Assembly: GCF_947491715.1 (NCBI RefSeq)
Contig: NZ_CANLKR010000005.1
Span: 62,001 to 126,000, forward strand
Source: an uncultured Shewanella sp.
GTDB taxonomy: Bacteria > Pseudomonadota > Gammaproteobacteria > Enterobacterales > Shewanellaceae
DNA: 64,000 nucleotides
Direction of reading: 5' to 3'
Part shown: positions 18,535-29,300 of the stretch, one piece after another
How positions within the stretch are numbered: position 1 is the first letter of the stretch
Layout of the letters: each line of letters starts with the position of its first letter
The notes under the pieces: model-generated
Database searches by the model: none
Told to the model about the DNA's origin: nothing
The model's input: the letters and a program-made list of their open reading frames with translations, nothing else
Made by a program: the position numbers and the translations under genes

Positions 18535-18975
18535 ATGAGACACTATAGCATCGCATTCATTATCATGATATTCATCGCGTATACAGCCACTGCATCAGCA
18601 CAAAATTGTGAATTGCCCCGCTCTTTAGTGGGCAGCAGAATACTCATTGGTATTAATGGTATGCATGCCCCAACCAATGCTAAAGCGGGTAATTTACAAG
18701 CCTTAACTTTTGCCGACACCCAGATCAAAGATATGAACATGATAACAGGGGATGTGAGTCTAGGTACCTATCGCTATAACAAACTCACACCAAAAATCGG
18801 CTTATTAGAGGTTAACCTCACTCAAGGTGCAGAGCAGTCGACTTATCGAGAAATCTTAGTCTGTAAGACACCGCTTATAGGCAAATTTATCTTCAGCCAA
18901 TCTCAAGGCCTAATAAAGCCTGATATCAGACAAGATTCAGGGAGTTATATAATACAGCCTCATTACTCTCAATGA
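18535..18975 (+). CDS. Small exported protein, paralogue 3 of 4
   Basis: 146 residues from the ATG at 18535 (MRHYSIAFIIMIFIAYTATA, signal peptide); a GTG six codons upstream is less likely because GGGGGA lies between them. Conserved blocks CELPRSLVGSRILIGINGMH, NLQALTF, GTYRYNKL, LVCKTPLIGKFIFSQSQG and IRQDSGSYII align with paralogues 2 and 4. Likely a periplasmic or secreted beta-sandwich; role unknown. Confidence 0.72.
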   Translation: MRHYSIAFIIMIFIAYTATASAQNCELPRSLVGSRILIGINGMHAPTNAKAGNLQALTFADTQIKDMNMITGDVSLGTYRYNKLTPKIGLLEVNLTQGAEQSTYREILVCKTPLIGKFIFSQSQGLIKPDIRQDSGSYIIQPHYSQ

Positions 18976-19022
18976 ATCTAAGCTGCACATAACGGCTAAA
19001 TAGGAACCTGCAAGGAAAGCCC

Positions 19023-19457
19023 ATGAAAATCGCACTGATGATATTCACACTTTATGTAAGCATGCTTGTTCCATCCCAAGCAAACACAGCATTATGCAAG
19101 GTACCAACAACATTAACTGGAAAGCGCTTTGTGCTTGAGCTAGATGGTCAATATACGCACAATAATCCTAGAGCCGGAGAGTTACAAGAATTCATTTTTA
19201 CACCAACAACATTAACTGAGCGCTCACTCAATACGGGCGAAACGTTATCAGGTGAATACCAATATCACGTACTCGCTCCCGACATAGGCATGCTTAGCAC
19301 CTCATTAATGCAAGAAGAAGCGCTCTTTTCCAAGTTTGAGCTCACTTTTATGTGCAAAAATAATACCACAGGACGTTATATATTCAGCCAAATAGCAGGA
19401 AGAGAACCGCCCGCAATCAGGCAAAATGTGGGCACCTATTTTATGATGCCTGATTAA
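19023..19457 (+). CDS. Small exported protein, paralogue 4 of 4
   Basis: 144 residues, AAGGAA before the ATG, signal peptide MKIALMIFTLYVSMLVPSQA. Conserved blocks CKVPTTLTGKRFVLELDGQY, ELQEFIF, GEYQYHVL, TFMCKNNTTGRYIFSQIAG and IRQNVGTYFM. Last of the tandem set; it ends 76 bp from the convergent end of the eCIS operon. Proximity to the putative eCIS cargo gene might mean a functional link (for example self-protection), but the opposite strand and lack of known family make that speculative. Confidence 0.72.
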   Translation: MKIALMIFTLYVSMLVPSQANTALCKVPTTLTGKRFVLELDGQYTHNNPRAGELQEFIFTPTTLTERSLNTGETLSGEYQYHVLAPDIGMLSTSLMQEEALFSKFELTFMCKNNTTGRYIFSQIAGREPPAIRQNVGTYFMMPD

Positions 19458-19533
19458 AAAGACTCACAAACTATCGTCTATGCATTTTATGGATGACACT
19501 CAAGGGGTTTCTTTATACTCGGCCCCCTTTAGA

Positions 19534-21249
19534 TTAAGTCACTTCTAGCGTCGGGATTCGATTCGTTGCAATGACCGCATTTCTCGCCGCCGTTTTTAAA
19601 TTGCCATAGGCACTTTTCCTGACAATGCTGGCACTATCAATGAGTGATTTTAGCTGATCATTATCAGTATGCACCTTTTTAATCTCGACTAGATCCGTAA
19701 GATGACTGTCCCCCACAATATAACCCAGCTTAGGATTGATTTGTCTAGGATTTTGCGCAACGTAAGCGGCATTGGTATTGGCAATACCGCTCAATTGAGT
19801 CAAGGTTCGTGCTAAGCTGGCAATGGCATGCATGCGACTTAATACACTGGCCGCACTGCCATATTTCGCCGCCGCAATATCTGCAATTAATTGCTGACTC
19901 ATCGGACTCGCTTGCAGTGGACGGTTAAATGCTGCTCCTAATGTTTGCATGATTTCATTTACAACCGTCTCAAGCAAGGCTTGTAAGCCTTTCTCTATTT
20001 GAATAATGACGTCATCAGCCCATTGACTCTTATTGCCTTGAGGCACCACCACATTACTGGCTCCCGTTTCATCGGTTACTGCAATACTGGGGGTTCGACT
20101 AACCACTTTCCCCAGCAAGCCTGCTGGTGCAATTAACGATGCCCATTTAGCCTGAATAGGTGCAGAAGTTCGACTCAACTTACTTTCTGCTTCAGCCACC
20201 ACTCTATTACCAATCAGCTTCAACACTTGGTAGCCTGATTTATTCGGAAAGCCTCGTTCAACAATATTTTTAGGCAATGCGTGCCCGCCAAGTGCTGACA
20301 GCGCTCGAATAAACGACGCATCGGCTCTGACTTGAGGGTTTTCAATATGGGTTCGCGAACTTTTAGGCGCAACAGTACCCGCCCCTCTAGCACTACTGCC
20401 TTCGCCAATTAGGTTATCTTCCGCCCCCCATTTTACATCATTACCATTAGAAATCAGCTCTGCCGTATCCATGACTCTTTTTAAGGCACCATTAATGCGC
20501 ATTTGACGTTCCAACTCAGCTTGGTAACTTGCCGGAGGGGTAAAATTATTATGTTGGATAAGCGCCGCAGCGAGTTTGCTAGGCTCAGCCAGTCTTACCC
20601 AGCCCCCGCCAGGGTTAGTTGACAAAATTGTTCGCTTTCTTCTAATTCGAATTTTAGCTAAACCATGGGCTTCTCCTACTATCACGGTTCTTGCACGCTG
20701 CGCAACTAAGGACTCCGTTCGGTGCTTGCTGATCCTGTGGCGCTGTAATTGAGCCGCTTCCTGCAAACGAAAATCATATCGGCTCGCCTTTGTCCCCATT
20801 TCATCAGCTTCTTTTTCCAGTTCAGGCTGATCATTGACTAATGTGCCTGATTTCAATTGCAGTGTGGATTTCACTCTACCCTGTTTTTGCTGAACAACAT
20901 GCCATGCTTCATGGGGCAAATGCTTCTCTTGCCCCGGGCCTAAATAAATATTGTCTCCTTGCGCAAAAGCATGTGCGGTTAATTGAGCCGGTTTTGAAGA
21001 GTCACGATGTACAATCACATCATCCATTGAATAGCCCGATAATTGCTCAATGCCATGTTTTAACCTCTCAGGCAAACCTTGATGATTTGATTTAGACGAC
21101 CCTTGAGTGTTAATAGCCTGTAGACTGTGCCGAGCGCTATGACTCAACCCTTTAGTCGCGCGCTGTGCAGGAACACATTTATCCTGCACAGGACGCTTAA
21201 GTGGTGAGCTTTCAACGACTGCACGGGCTGATGTATGGTGAGTTTGCAT
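19534..21249 (-). CDS. DUF4157 (eCIS core domain) protein, likely eCIS cargo/effector
   Basis: 571 residues, no signal peptide. Residues 58-130 are the DUF4157 domain that marks eCIS loci: LPERLKHGIEQLSGYSMDDV, VIVHRDSSKPAQLTAHAFAQ, then IYLGPGQEKHLPHEAWHVVQ with an HExxH metal site (His113, Glu114, His117) and a downstream acidic LEKEADEMG segment. The first 57 residues are basic and disordered. The remaining 410 residues match no domain I know; they contain an Ala-rich helical stretch and VNEIMQTLGAAF. Last gene of the operon, where cargo is usually encoded. Proteins of this class are loaded into the tube lumen and injected; the C-terminal part would carry the activity. Confidence 0.8.
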   Translation of the reverse strand: MQTHHTSARAVVESSPLKRPVQDKCVPAQRATKGLSHSARHSLQAINTQGSSKSNHQGLPERLKHGIEQLSGYSMDDVIVHRDSSKPAQLTAHAFAQGDNIYLGPGQEKHLPHEAWHVVQQKQGRVKSTLQLKSGTLVNDQPELEKEADEMGTKASRYDFRLQEAAQLQRHRISKHRTESLVAQRARTVIVGEAHGLAKIRIRRKRTILSTNPGGGWVRLAEPSKLAAALIQHNNFTPPASYQAELERQMRINGALKRVMDTAELISNGNDVKWGAEDNLIGEGSSARGAGTVAPKSSRTHIENPQVRADASFIRALSALGGHALPKNIVERGFPNKSGYQVLKLIGNRVVAEAESKLSRTSAPIQAKWASLIAPAGLLGKVVSRTPSIAVTDETGASNVVVPQGNKSQWADDVIIQIEKGLQALLETVVNEIMQTLGAAFNRPLQASPMSQQLIADIAAAKYGSAASVLSRMHAIASLARTLTQLSGIANTNAAYVAQNPRQINPKLGYIVGDSHLTDLVEIKKVHTDNDQLKSLIDSASIVRKSAYGNLKTAARNAVIATNRIPTLEVT

Positions 21250-21302
21250 AGCCTGTCCTTTAACAATGAATATTGATGCTTTGATTTTTTAATGGTTCCC
21301 AA

Positions 21303-24300
21303 CTACTCCAAATAACTTTCCAATCGATGAACAAAAAATTCAGTACTGGCATTTTGATTTTCAATAAAATCAATATAGTGATCATCTCTTTTGCCACCTA
21401 AAGCATAAATCACCTCGTGAAATAATACCGGTGAAACATGGCTTCTTGACACATTCAAGGACGCTTCAGCTTCCCAATAATCCGTTTCGGGATTATAGAC
21501 TTGAACATTGCCGGTATATCCCGCCCCCGTTCGCCCACCTAAACAATATATTTTGTCATTTAACGCAAATATGCCAAATCGACTACGCGCCAAGGGAATA
21601 GGTAAAGCTCGATGCCATTTATCTTCTTTGGGGTGATAAATAAAATGAGTATTACAAAATGACTCAGATAAAATACCTGATAATTCTCTGTCTGAACCAC
21701 CAATATAATGAATACCATTATTCACTCTCACCATCCCCCCAGAATAACGTTCATTTGGCATCGGCATTAAGGAGGTCCAACAATCCAACTGAGGATCATA
21801 ACACTCTAATTTTCGACTCGGACTGTGCTGTAAAAAACCTAAAAAGCGTGTTTGCATTCCTCCTGCCCCATAAACTTTTCCATCGAAACTGGATAACGCC
21901 ATATGACTGGTTGGATCCATCAAAGGCGCCTTTTGCTCCCAACGGTCTGTATTTAAGTCATAGCAATAAAATTCATTCGTTTTTTTACCCTCAGCATTTT
22001 GCCCTCCTGCGACATATAACTTATCGTCCAACACGCAAGTGGCAAATTGCCTCACCGCTTCTCCAGGAAAAGGGGCTTTTTCATAAAAATGGACAAATTT
22101 ATCCTCTTTTTGGACCCCCTCAAACAATTCTCCACTGCCATAAAGCAGTAAGCTTGTCTTCGCCACATTGTGTGCAGAAAAAGGCCCAGTCAGTGGCAAT
22201 CGAGCATCACTTTTCTGCCAATTAGCATGCTCTGTATCACCAAGAATATTACCCACCTTGGCATATCCAGGCGGCGGCGTCTCATGTTGACTCAACACAC
22301 ACTGGCCTAAATGCAGGCCTAAATTACGCGCCAGTTTATGGTGAGTCACACTGTGATCTTTTAATTGAGTAGAACCGATAGATTGCGAATTCAATTCCCC
22401 ATTCAATATCACATCACCATTAAATTGTGTTTCACCTTCGACCGTTAACGTTTCTTTGAGAGTCAAAGAACCTGTCATCACACCACCGCTACGGCGTAAA
22501 AACTGGTCCCATTTTACCGCAGGCATAAACGCCTTTCGCCAATCTTTTTGTAACCAAACAGCACCCTCTCGACTCTCAAAAGTGGCGACACTTTGATGAA
22601 TTGAACGTTGCTCAAAAGGTGGCAGCCAAGTATTTTCTGTCACTGCTAACGCATCTTGAAAAGCACGCGTAGGAATAAGCCAATAATCACCACGACAATA
22701 TAACGCATCAAGATGAAAACCTATGTTAAGACGATCATCAATATTCAACTCAATGCCCTCGTCATGCACTTTTAACGAATGAATCGCCGTTTGCCAATGC
22801 ATCAATTTAACCGGTTTAGCCTTTTCATTAATCTTACCACTGTAGCTCACCATGCCTTGAGCAAGATCAATTTCAGTCACAACCAATAGCGTATTTTTAG
22901 AATGTACATCTCGTCCTTCATTGTCTAATAACGAAAAATAGCTGCCAGCAACCAGTTGCCTATTCGCCCTTTCTAGCCCCAACACTTTGAGACTATTATG
23001 ACTCGACTGAGTCACTCTGTACGACAGAGCACTATTATCAGCACTCCAAACAACGGGAAGAGTATTGTTGACCGTTAAATCTGTATCTTCAATAATTTGC
23101 ACTCGGTATAACGTGCTTTTAAAAGGCGCTCTTTGCGGCAATGCATTGACTTTAATGCGCCCTACACGTTTTCTGACATCTTGAAATACTGCCCACTCTC
23201 GCGCTAAGACGGCCATATTTTCAAAACCCGAGGTATCAGGAAATCGCTTTAAGGTTAATTGTGTTTGCACTCTTACCGAGGTATCCACTCCTCTTAATCC
23301 AGGCTCCAATAATTCAGGATCATCAACGGCTGAAATGACGCTTTGATGCATATCAAGATAGGTCATAAAACACCCCTCATCTTGTGAGCTCAATAAAAAA
23401 TCAACCCGATGATTTTGCTCTGCCATTGCCCCATCTAAATACACTCGCCCAGCACTAAAAGATAATCTTGACGCTAACCATGTCGGCGCACTTTCTTTTA
23501 CCCCTGCACCTAATATTCCATGATTCCCTTGTCCAGAAATATCTCGGCAAAACTCACCTTGACCTTCAGTACAGGGCCACCAAGCTTGTAGTCCTATTTC
23601 CCCAATCTTTCTATGGGTAAAAACATTAACAAGCAATTCATTTGCTGATAAGGCTCGAGAGTAAATCGCCATATCATATAAGTTTGCTTTCATATTGCGA
23701 ATAGACAAGCCAGCTTCTATCCCCGCCCCAATAGAAATGGTGCCTGCTTCTAAAACACTTATCCGAGGCGTCATTTCACATAACACTTCTTTGCCCCCAA
23801 TATACAGACGAAGGCTTAACCCATTAAAAGTGAAAGCCAATTGTTGCTCTGTATCAAACTTAAGCGCGATTTCACTGGTCAAAGTTTCTACTTCGACTCG
23901 TGTATCAGTGGCTATGGTGCGTTGTATATAAGGAAAGCCTTCTGCTGACACGCCAAAAGTGATCCCCGTTTCAATATCCAACTCAGCTAAGGTACTCCAT
24001 TGACTAAAAATAACGGCATCTTGTCCTGTTTGAGATAAAGATAATAAGGCTAAGATGCTGAAATGTTTACTTAATGAAAAATCAATGCTCTGGTTCTCTA
24101 TTAATAAGAAATCCTTTTTGCCATCAAACCTAAGCCCACCTCGCACACTCGGTGTAAACGCCGGGTTATTAGCTGGATAGGCGACATCCCCAACAAGATC
24201 GCTCACCAATAACTGTGACTCCCTGCTCGCAATAGACTGCATTTCATTCCAGTCAGCATCGAGTAATACTCGCCCTTGCTGCATCAATACCTTTGAGTAA

Positions 24301-24344
24301 TTTTTTGCTGGGTCAAACGTAAATCTTGAGAAATCTCCGCTCAT
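21303..24344 (-). CDS. DUF6519/LamG/kelch protein, probable eCIS tail tip or fibre
   Basis: 1013 residues. The N-terminus, MSGDFSRFTFDPAKNYSKVL followed by MQQGRVLLDADWNEMQ, is the DUF6519 signature found in eCIS and related tail loci. Residues about 95-260 resemble a concanavalin/LamG fold (IDFSLSKHFSILALLSLSQ, MYDMAIYSRALSANELL, WWPCTEGQGEFCRDISG). A strand-rich centre includes NGELNSQSIGSTQLKDHSVT, like phage fibre connector segments. The last 250 residues contain kelch repeats (VRQFATCVLDDKLYVAGGQN, DGKVYGAGG, NDKIYCLGGRTG, VIYALGG), a beta-propeller suited to ligand binding. It overlaps nothing but starts 10 bp after the preceding gene. Likely target recognition. Confidence 0.72.
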   Translation of the reverse strand: MSGDFSRFTFDPAKNYSKVLMQQGRVLLDADWNEMQSIASRESQLLVSDLVGDVAYPANNPAFTPSVRGGLRFDGKKDFLLIENQSIDFSLSKHFSILALLSLSQTGQDAVIFSQWSTLAELDIETGITFGVSAEGFPYIQRTIATDTRVEVETLTSEIALKFDTEQQLAFTFNGLSLRLYIGGKEVLCEMTPRISVLEAGTISIGAGIEAGLSIRNMKANLYDMAIYSRALSANELLVNVFTHRKIGEIGLQAWWPCTEGQGEFCRDISGQGNHGILGAGVKESAPTWLASRLSFSAGRVYLDGAMAEQNHRVDFLLSSQDEGCFMTYLDMHQSVISAVDDPELLEPGLRGVDTSVRVQTQLTLKRFPDTSGFENMAVLAREWAVFQDVRKRVGRIKVNALPQRAPFKSTLYRVQIIEDTDLTVNNTLPVVWSADNSALSYRVTQSSHNSLKVLGLERANRQLVAGSYFSLLDNEGRDVHSKNTLLVVTEIDLAQGMVSYSGKINEKAKPVKLMHWQTAIHSLKVHDEGIELNIDDRLNIGFHLDALYCRGDYWLIPTRAFQDALAVTENTWLPPFEQRSIHQSVATFESREGAVWLQKDWRKAFMPAVKWDQFLRRSGGVMTGSLTLKETLTVEGETQFNGDVILNGELNSQSIGSTQLKDHSVTHHKLARNLGLHLGQCVLSQHETPPPGYAKVGNILGDTEHANWQKSDARLPLTGPFSAHNVAKTSLLLYGSGELFEGVQKEDKFVHFYEKAPFPGEAVRQFATCVLDDKLYVAGGQNAEGKKTNEFYCYDLNTDRWEQKAPLMDPTSHMALSSFDGKVYGAGGMQTRFLGFLQHSPSRKLECYDPQLDCWTSLMPMPNERYSGGMVRVNNGIHYIGGSDRELSGILSESFCNTHFIYHPKEDKWHRALPIPLARSRFGIFALNDKIYCLGGRTGAGYTGNVQVYNPETDYWEAEASLNVSRSHVSPVLFHEVIYALGGKRDDHYIDFIENQNASTEFFVHRLESYLE

Positions 24345-24353
24345 AGTATTATT

Positions 24354-26306
24354 TCAATCCATATAGTAAGTTTGTACTTCCATCCCAAGGGGAAGAAATC
24401 GATCAAATTGATTTTTAATATTCCGTTCTTTTTTTCGAATAAATTGCTGATTAAATACGCCCATTTCTTCGCCATTATCAGCCCCAGTCAACAAAGATTG
24501 ATCGCTGCCATAGGTCAACACTAAAAAATCAGCATCAAAATATCGCGTCGAGCAAAACTGCACACCATGCCGCTCTATCATAGAATCTGTGATAATTTGC
24601 TCTGTTTCTATGCCACGAGGCTGCACTAACACACTAAAATAGGAATAAGCCAGCTTAGCCATGTTAGGATTAATCAGAGTAAAAGTACCATCAAACACAC
24701 TATTGCATACCTCTTTGACACTGATACAGGTGATATCACCGATCACCGTACTGTTTAGGCTACCAAAGGCGCGAACCGTTGAAGGTGATGAACATATCAT
24801 TGCCGAATTAGTAAGCTGATAATTCGCATGCTTCATCAACTTTTGAGTCACTATGAGTCCATTTTCAACAGTAATATGTGCTAATCGACGATCACTCTCC
24901 TGCTTTGAAGGAAGAGAAAGCCACAATATATCAGCCAATAAACTGCTATCTTTTAGCTGTATATCCACATTTTTATCAATACGAATTTGCCCATAGACTT
25001 TCATCCCATTCAATATTAATTGTGCGGGAGTATCGCCTGTATTACTCACTTCAATCGTTCCCGATAATATGGGGCACACATAATCCTCGGCCACTAAGGT
25101 GATATTTTCTCCCTTTAGATCTATTTTCAAAGGGTCGCTAAAACCGTAATGAGCATTACTGGCAAACGCAATTTGGCACTCCTTTACCCCCTGTTGAGGT
25201 GATGAGGGTTTCTTCATGGCGATTGTCTTTGCCGATAACACCTCCACCAAAACGCTGTCTTTGGGATAAAGGGTCAATAACCTTTTTGTCGGTGCTATCT
25301 GTTCATTCACCCCTCGATACCGAGGCGATGCACCAAAAAAGCCATTATGTCGATAATGAAATGAGACTAAGAGCCGCCCATTTAACGTTACATCGAGCAA
25401 TAATACACGGCCTAAAACAGGATCGAACAACACTTTACCATTGTTTCCATCACGCTTTTGCCAAGACGATAAATCTGCAATCACTATGTCACTGTCCACA
25501 AGAAGATGGGCTCGCTGAGATGAAAGATCGTATTCAAAAAACGTCACACTCATCTTAGCCACATCATTATTATGTTGAGCAATGGAATAGGGATATTCCT
25601 GTGCTCTTTGAGGCATATCCAGACTGGCTAAACACTTAGGTTGATGACACAGTGGCCACACTTCTTCATGTAGACCTAATGTCCAAGCATTATCAATATG
25701 GGCAACCGAAAACAATTGAGCTTGTGCTAACGCCACTGCTTGCCTACGCCATAAATACACTTGTAATACTTGTGGGCTGAGCTCCCCGCCTTTCGCCGCG
25801 AACAAAGCGGTTTCCACACAGGTCAATTTGGGCAAACATGCAGCTTGCGAAAAGGGCGCACTGACATTATCTGTCACACTGAAAGTCTTTGTCGTTAACA
25901 AAGGATCGCTATCAGTCCAACTCGTCAACATTTTGTTTGTACTATTAACGCCATAACAGGCATATCCCGTAGTATCATGCACACTATTATTAAACGTCGT
26001 GAGGCAGCCAGAGCGTCTTTGATAAGCTAAATAATTGGCCACATAGCGTCTTTGAATGGCAAATACAGACTCAGAACCAAGCTCGCTCACACTCTCTAAA
26101 TCCGCATTCACTAAATCGGCAATATAAGGAATACGCTCATTCTCGCAGGTTTCAATAAACCAGTTTTGATACAAGAGCATCATATTTTCATCAAGACTAT
26201 CCTGCACCGTTTCCAATACCGCCATTAACGCTCGAAAAGATTGCCTATGGTCAAAATCTTTCTCTCGATAAGTCAGTGGTAATAAACGATATAATTGCTC
26301 ATTCAT
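24354..26306 (-). CDS. Phage tail protein I-like baseplate/fibre-attachment protein
   Basis: 650 residues. The first 150 (YRLLPLTYREKDFDHRQSFR, ALMAVLETVQDSLDENMMLL, YQNWFIETCENERIPYIADL) resemble the tail-protein-I/gpI family that follows the baseplate-J protein in P2-like tails and in eCIS loci. The remainder is strand-rich and could be a beta-helix. It starts inside the end of the 1525-residue gene (4 bp ATGA overlap), so the two are translationally coupled. In the particle it should sit at the baseplate periphery and connect fibres. Confidence 0.65.
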   Translation of the reverse strand: MNEQLYRLLPLTYREKDFDHRQSFRALMAVLETVQDSLDENMMLLYQNWFIETCENERIPYIADLVNADLESVSELGSESVFAIQRRYVANYLAYQRRSGCLTTFNNSVHDTTGYACYGVNSTNKMLTSWTDSDPLLTTKTFSVTDNVSAPFSQAACLPKLTCVETALFAAKGGELSPQVLQVYLWRRQAVALAQAQLFSVAHIDNAWTLGLHEEVWPLCHQPKCLASLDMPQRAQEYPYSIAQHNNDVAKMSVTFFEYDLSSQRAHLLVDSDIVIADLSSWQKRDGNNGKVLFDPVLGRVLLLDVTLNGRLLVSFHYRHNGFFGASPRYRGVNEQIAPTKRLLTLYPKDSVLVEVLSAKTIAMKKPSSPQQGVKECQIAFASNAHYGFSDPLKIDLKGENITLVAEDYVCPILSGTIEVSNTGDTPAQLILNGMKVYGQIRIDKNVDIQLKDSSLLADILWLSLPSKQESDRRLAHITVENGLIVTQKLMKHANYQLTNSAMICSSPSTVRAFGSLNSTVIGDITCISVKEVCNSVFDGTFTLINPNMAKLAYSYFSVLVQPRGIETEQIITDSMIERHGVQFCSTRYFDADFLVLTYGSDQSLLTGADNGEEMGVFNQQFIRKKERNIKNQFDRFLPLGMEVQTYYMD

Positions 26307-29300
26307 GACGCATCTCCTAACGTAATAGACACGAGTGCTTCTCTCGTCAGTAGACGCTCTTCTCCCAAGATCTCCCCAATATCATTCACCATCACGGGAC
26401 TGGCTGGCAATAATGGCATCACTTTGGCCGTATTGCCTAAACCAGCACTTTTACGGCCCACCTCTTCATCAACACCGCCTTCATTAGCATCGCTTTTATC
26501 ACCATGGCTTTTATCAACACTAGAGTCATGACTATCAAAGCCAAGCTCTGTCACCAACACACCTGACACGGCACTATGAGCTTGTAATCGAGCCGTCACA
26601 TGGGCTACATCAATATCTTTGCCTAAGCTATGGGAGTTATTTAAATAATCATTCGCTAAAAATTGACTCAGTTCATCAGCAATATTGGGGCAAGTGCTCA
26701 GATTCTTCACCCAAACCTGAGCCGATACATAAAAATATCGTACTCGCGCCAGCACCACTTTCACTACCACAGGATGTGACAATATCGCGTTAATGGAAGC
26801 GGTCAATTCTTTGGCTAGTTGTCGCTTCTCTTTGATTAACAAGTCTGGGGTATCGATACAAATCACCCAAATAGGCTGATGCTTGTCTATTAATGACGTC
26901 AAAGTGGCTTGAAACACGCCAGCATATTGCCTCGCATGTTGCAAACAATCATCACTGGAAATAATCACATTTTGGAAATGCAAGGACTGAGGGGCTCTTT
27001 CTCGAAGAGAGCCTGCCACAACAGGATCGGCTCCTCCCTCACAAGGCAAAGGATTAAAAACCGACTTGACGCCAAGGGGCTTATTTCTCAATAATTTTAT
27101 CGCGCCAACGGGTAAATTTCCCTTAGCGCCACCGCCAAAACGATAGTGAGCAAACACATTTTCAATCCCAGTTTGAGGAATACGGCCATGGATCCCATCA
27201 CCAAAAAGGATCTCTGTTTTTCCTTTTCCATTAATATTCACTTCATAATGACGTTGATGGCTACCGCTGTGCAAAATATCGCTGGTTTGCTGCCACTTTT
27301 CAGACACCGACGAATGACGCTCCCTCGATCCACTCAAGCGCATCTCTATGTTTAATAAATGATGTAATTCACCTTGCTCATCTTGATAAATCGTCAACGG
27401 ACTTCGGTGTAATTGATACCGCTGAAAAGGTTGACCTAAGGCGGTTGTGGCAATCAACTCTTTTTGTACCGTTTCACCATGAACAGCAGGAACAAGATTG
27501 CCAAAGAATTGCACTGTACTAACATCATAATAATGAACAAATGGAGTCGTAAAGCGAATATAAGTTTCTCGTTCTAAGTCATAACATTCACTCACCTCAA
27601 GTAACTCAGAACATTGATTACTGGTTTTATCGGCGCCAAGCCAGCTCGCCGTTATCGTTTGATCTTTCTCTACAGCCAATGTTTCATTCGCGGCAATCAT
27701 CCAACTTTTAGGTGTGATCTCAATAACGGGAAACGCATACTCTGCATACACATTCACTTTTTTAGTTTCATCATCCAATTGCAGATAATAATACTCCCCT
27801 ACCGCTTGTGTCAGTAACCAATACTGGTTGCCCGCAGTCTGTATACTGACACTGTCATCCAATACAATTCCCTTTGACACAAAACACTTAATCAGCTCTG
27901 CGGTCAATTCTTGCGCCACTAATCTGGCAACGTCTTGCGCTTTTAACATAAAACTAAACAATTGCTGACGCGATAACACCACCTCTTGACCGTCATGATC
28001 TAAGCCCTTTAAGACCCAAGGTGTGAGTGCATCTTTCACTGGGGCTTTACTCAACTGCAATAAAGCCCGTCTTCCTACGACAGCCACCTTATGACCTGTG
28101 GGTATCGCAGCCAAATGGCCAACTAACCTTAATCCGCCGTCACCTTGCAACACTTGTGCTTTTAGCGCAATGGGACTTAATTCAAGCGGACAATCCCCTG
28201 CAAAAACCTCTGTACTTAGGCGATCAAACTGCGTGAATTCTGCCTCTTGGGTTTGTACTCGCATCACAACAGCCCTTTTGCCTAAGGCTGTCATAGACTC
28301 ATCTGAAACACTGGCAACCGTCACCTGCTTTTGAAGCCCTCTTGGCGTGGTTTGTTTTAGTAACAAGGTTTCACCTGCAGTAATGGCAGCCTTTTTATGA
28401 CTCAAAGGCAGCGTATTACTACACAACCAAAAATCAGGCCAATGACTGGGAATCACCGATAAAGGTGCGCCACCCGATAACAGGTGTTTGTTTGACATGG
28501 CCGCTATTGAATATGTTTTTCCAAGACGGCTTATCTGCAGTTTTTCTTCGCAAAACTCAATGAAAAAATCAATCTGCTGAACATCATCTTGTATTAACCA
28601 AGACGGCTTTCCAGCTTGACTCACCACCTGTGCTTTTTGACTGATTTCAAGGCCAACATGCTCAAAAACACTGTGCCAACTAGCGGGCAATGCTTGTCCA
28701 TGCACTAAGGTTGAAATCACGTCGCTCACAGCATGAATGGTCCCAATACTCGTTACTTGTTCACACTTTTGAGGTCTCTTTGAACTTGACTCACTGTTAA
28801 CGGAAGAAGCCGTTTTATTATCCGCCCAACTCATAGTAGTTAACACTAAGCTATCGTCTTGCCTCTCAATATAAATAGCCGCAGCATCAGGCTCTTCTAT
28901 TAACCACAGTCCATCTTTATCCCCCTCTCTCACTGTTGCAGCATTGGAAATAGGAAAACCAAACAATAACAAATTATCAGCCCCATCTTCTGGCAAATGA
29001 CCCGCCTTAAGTGCGGCTTCCCAACACTGAGGATCCGGTAAAGTATACAAGTGAATTTGGCTATCAAGCTGCCATTGATAGGTATTATTTCGTGCCACAT
29101 ACACACCGAGTTCCGTAGCCATATAAATTGTATCTTGCTGCTGTAAAAAACCATGGACACGAGGAATGCGTGTATCCAAAGTGCGTAAAACCCCCTCACT
29201 AATGGTAACTAAATGCCCTTCCTCTAATTGATAAACCTCATCACGAGTGGCAAATAAGGTTGAGCGACCTTTATCCGTCTTAATATTAATGGCGGCATAC

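Noticed and set aside
19502..19529. Bidirectional terminator between the paralogue cluster and the eCIS operon
   Set aside because: A 6-bp stem (AAGGGG/CCCCTT) exists but the loop is long and no T-run follows on either strand.
21659..22225. 188-codon plus-strand ORF
   Set aside because: Antisense to the kelch repeats of the DUF6519 gene; no domain.
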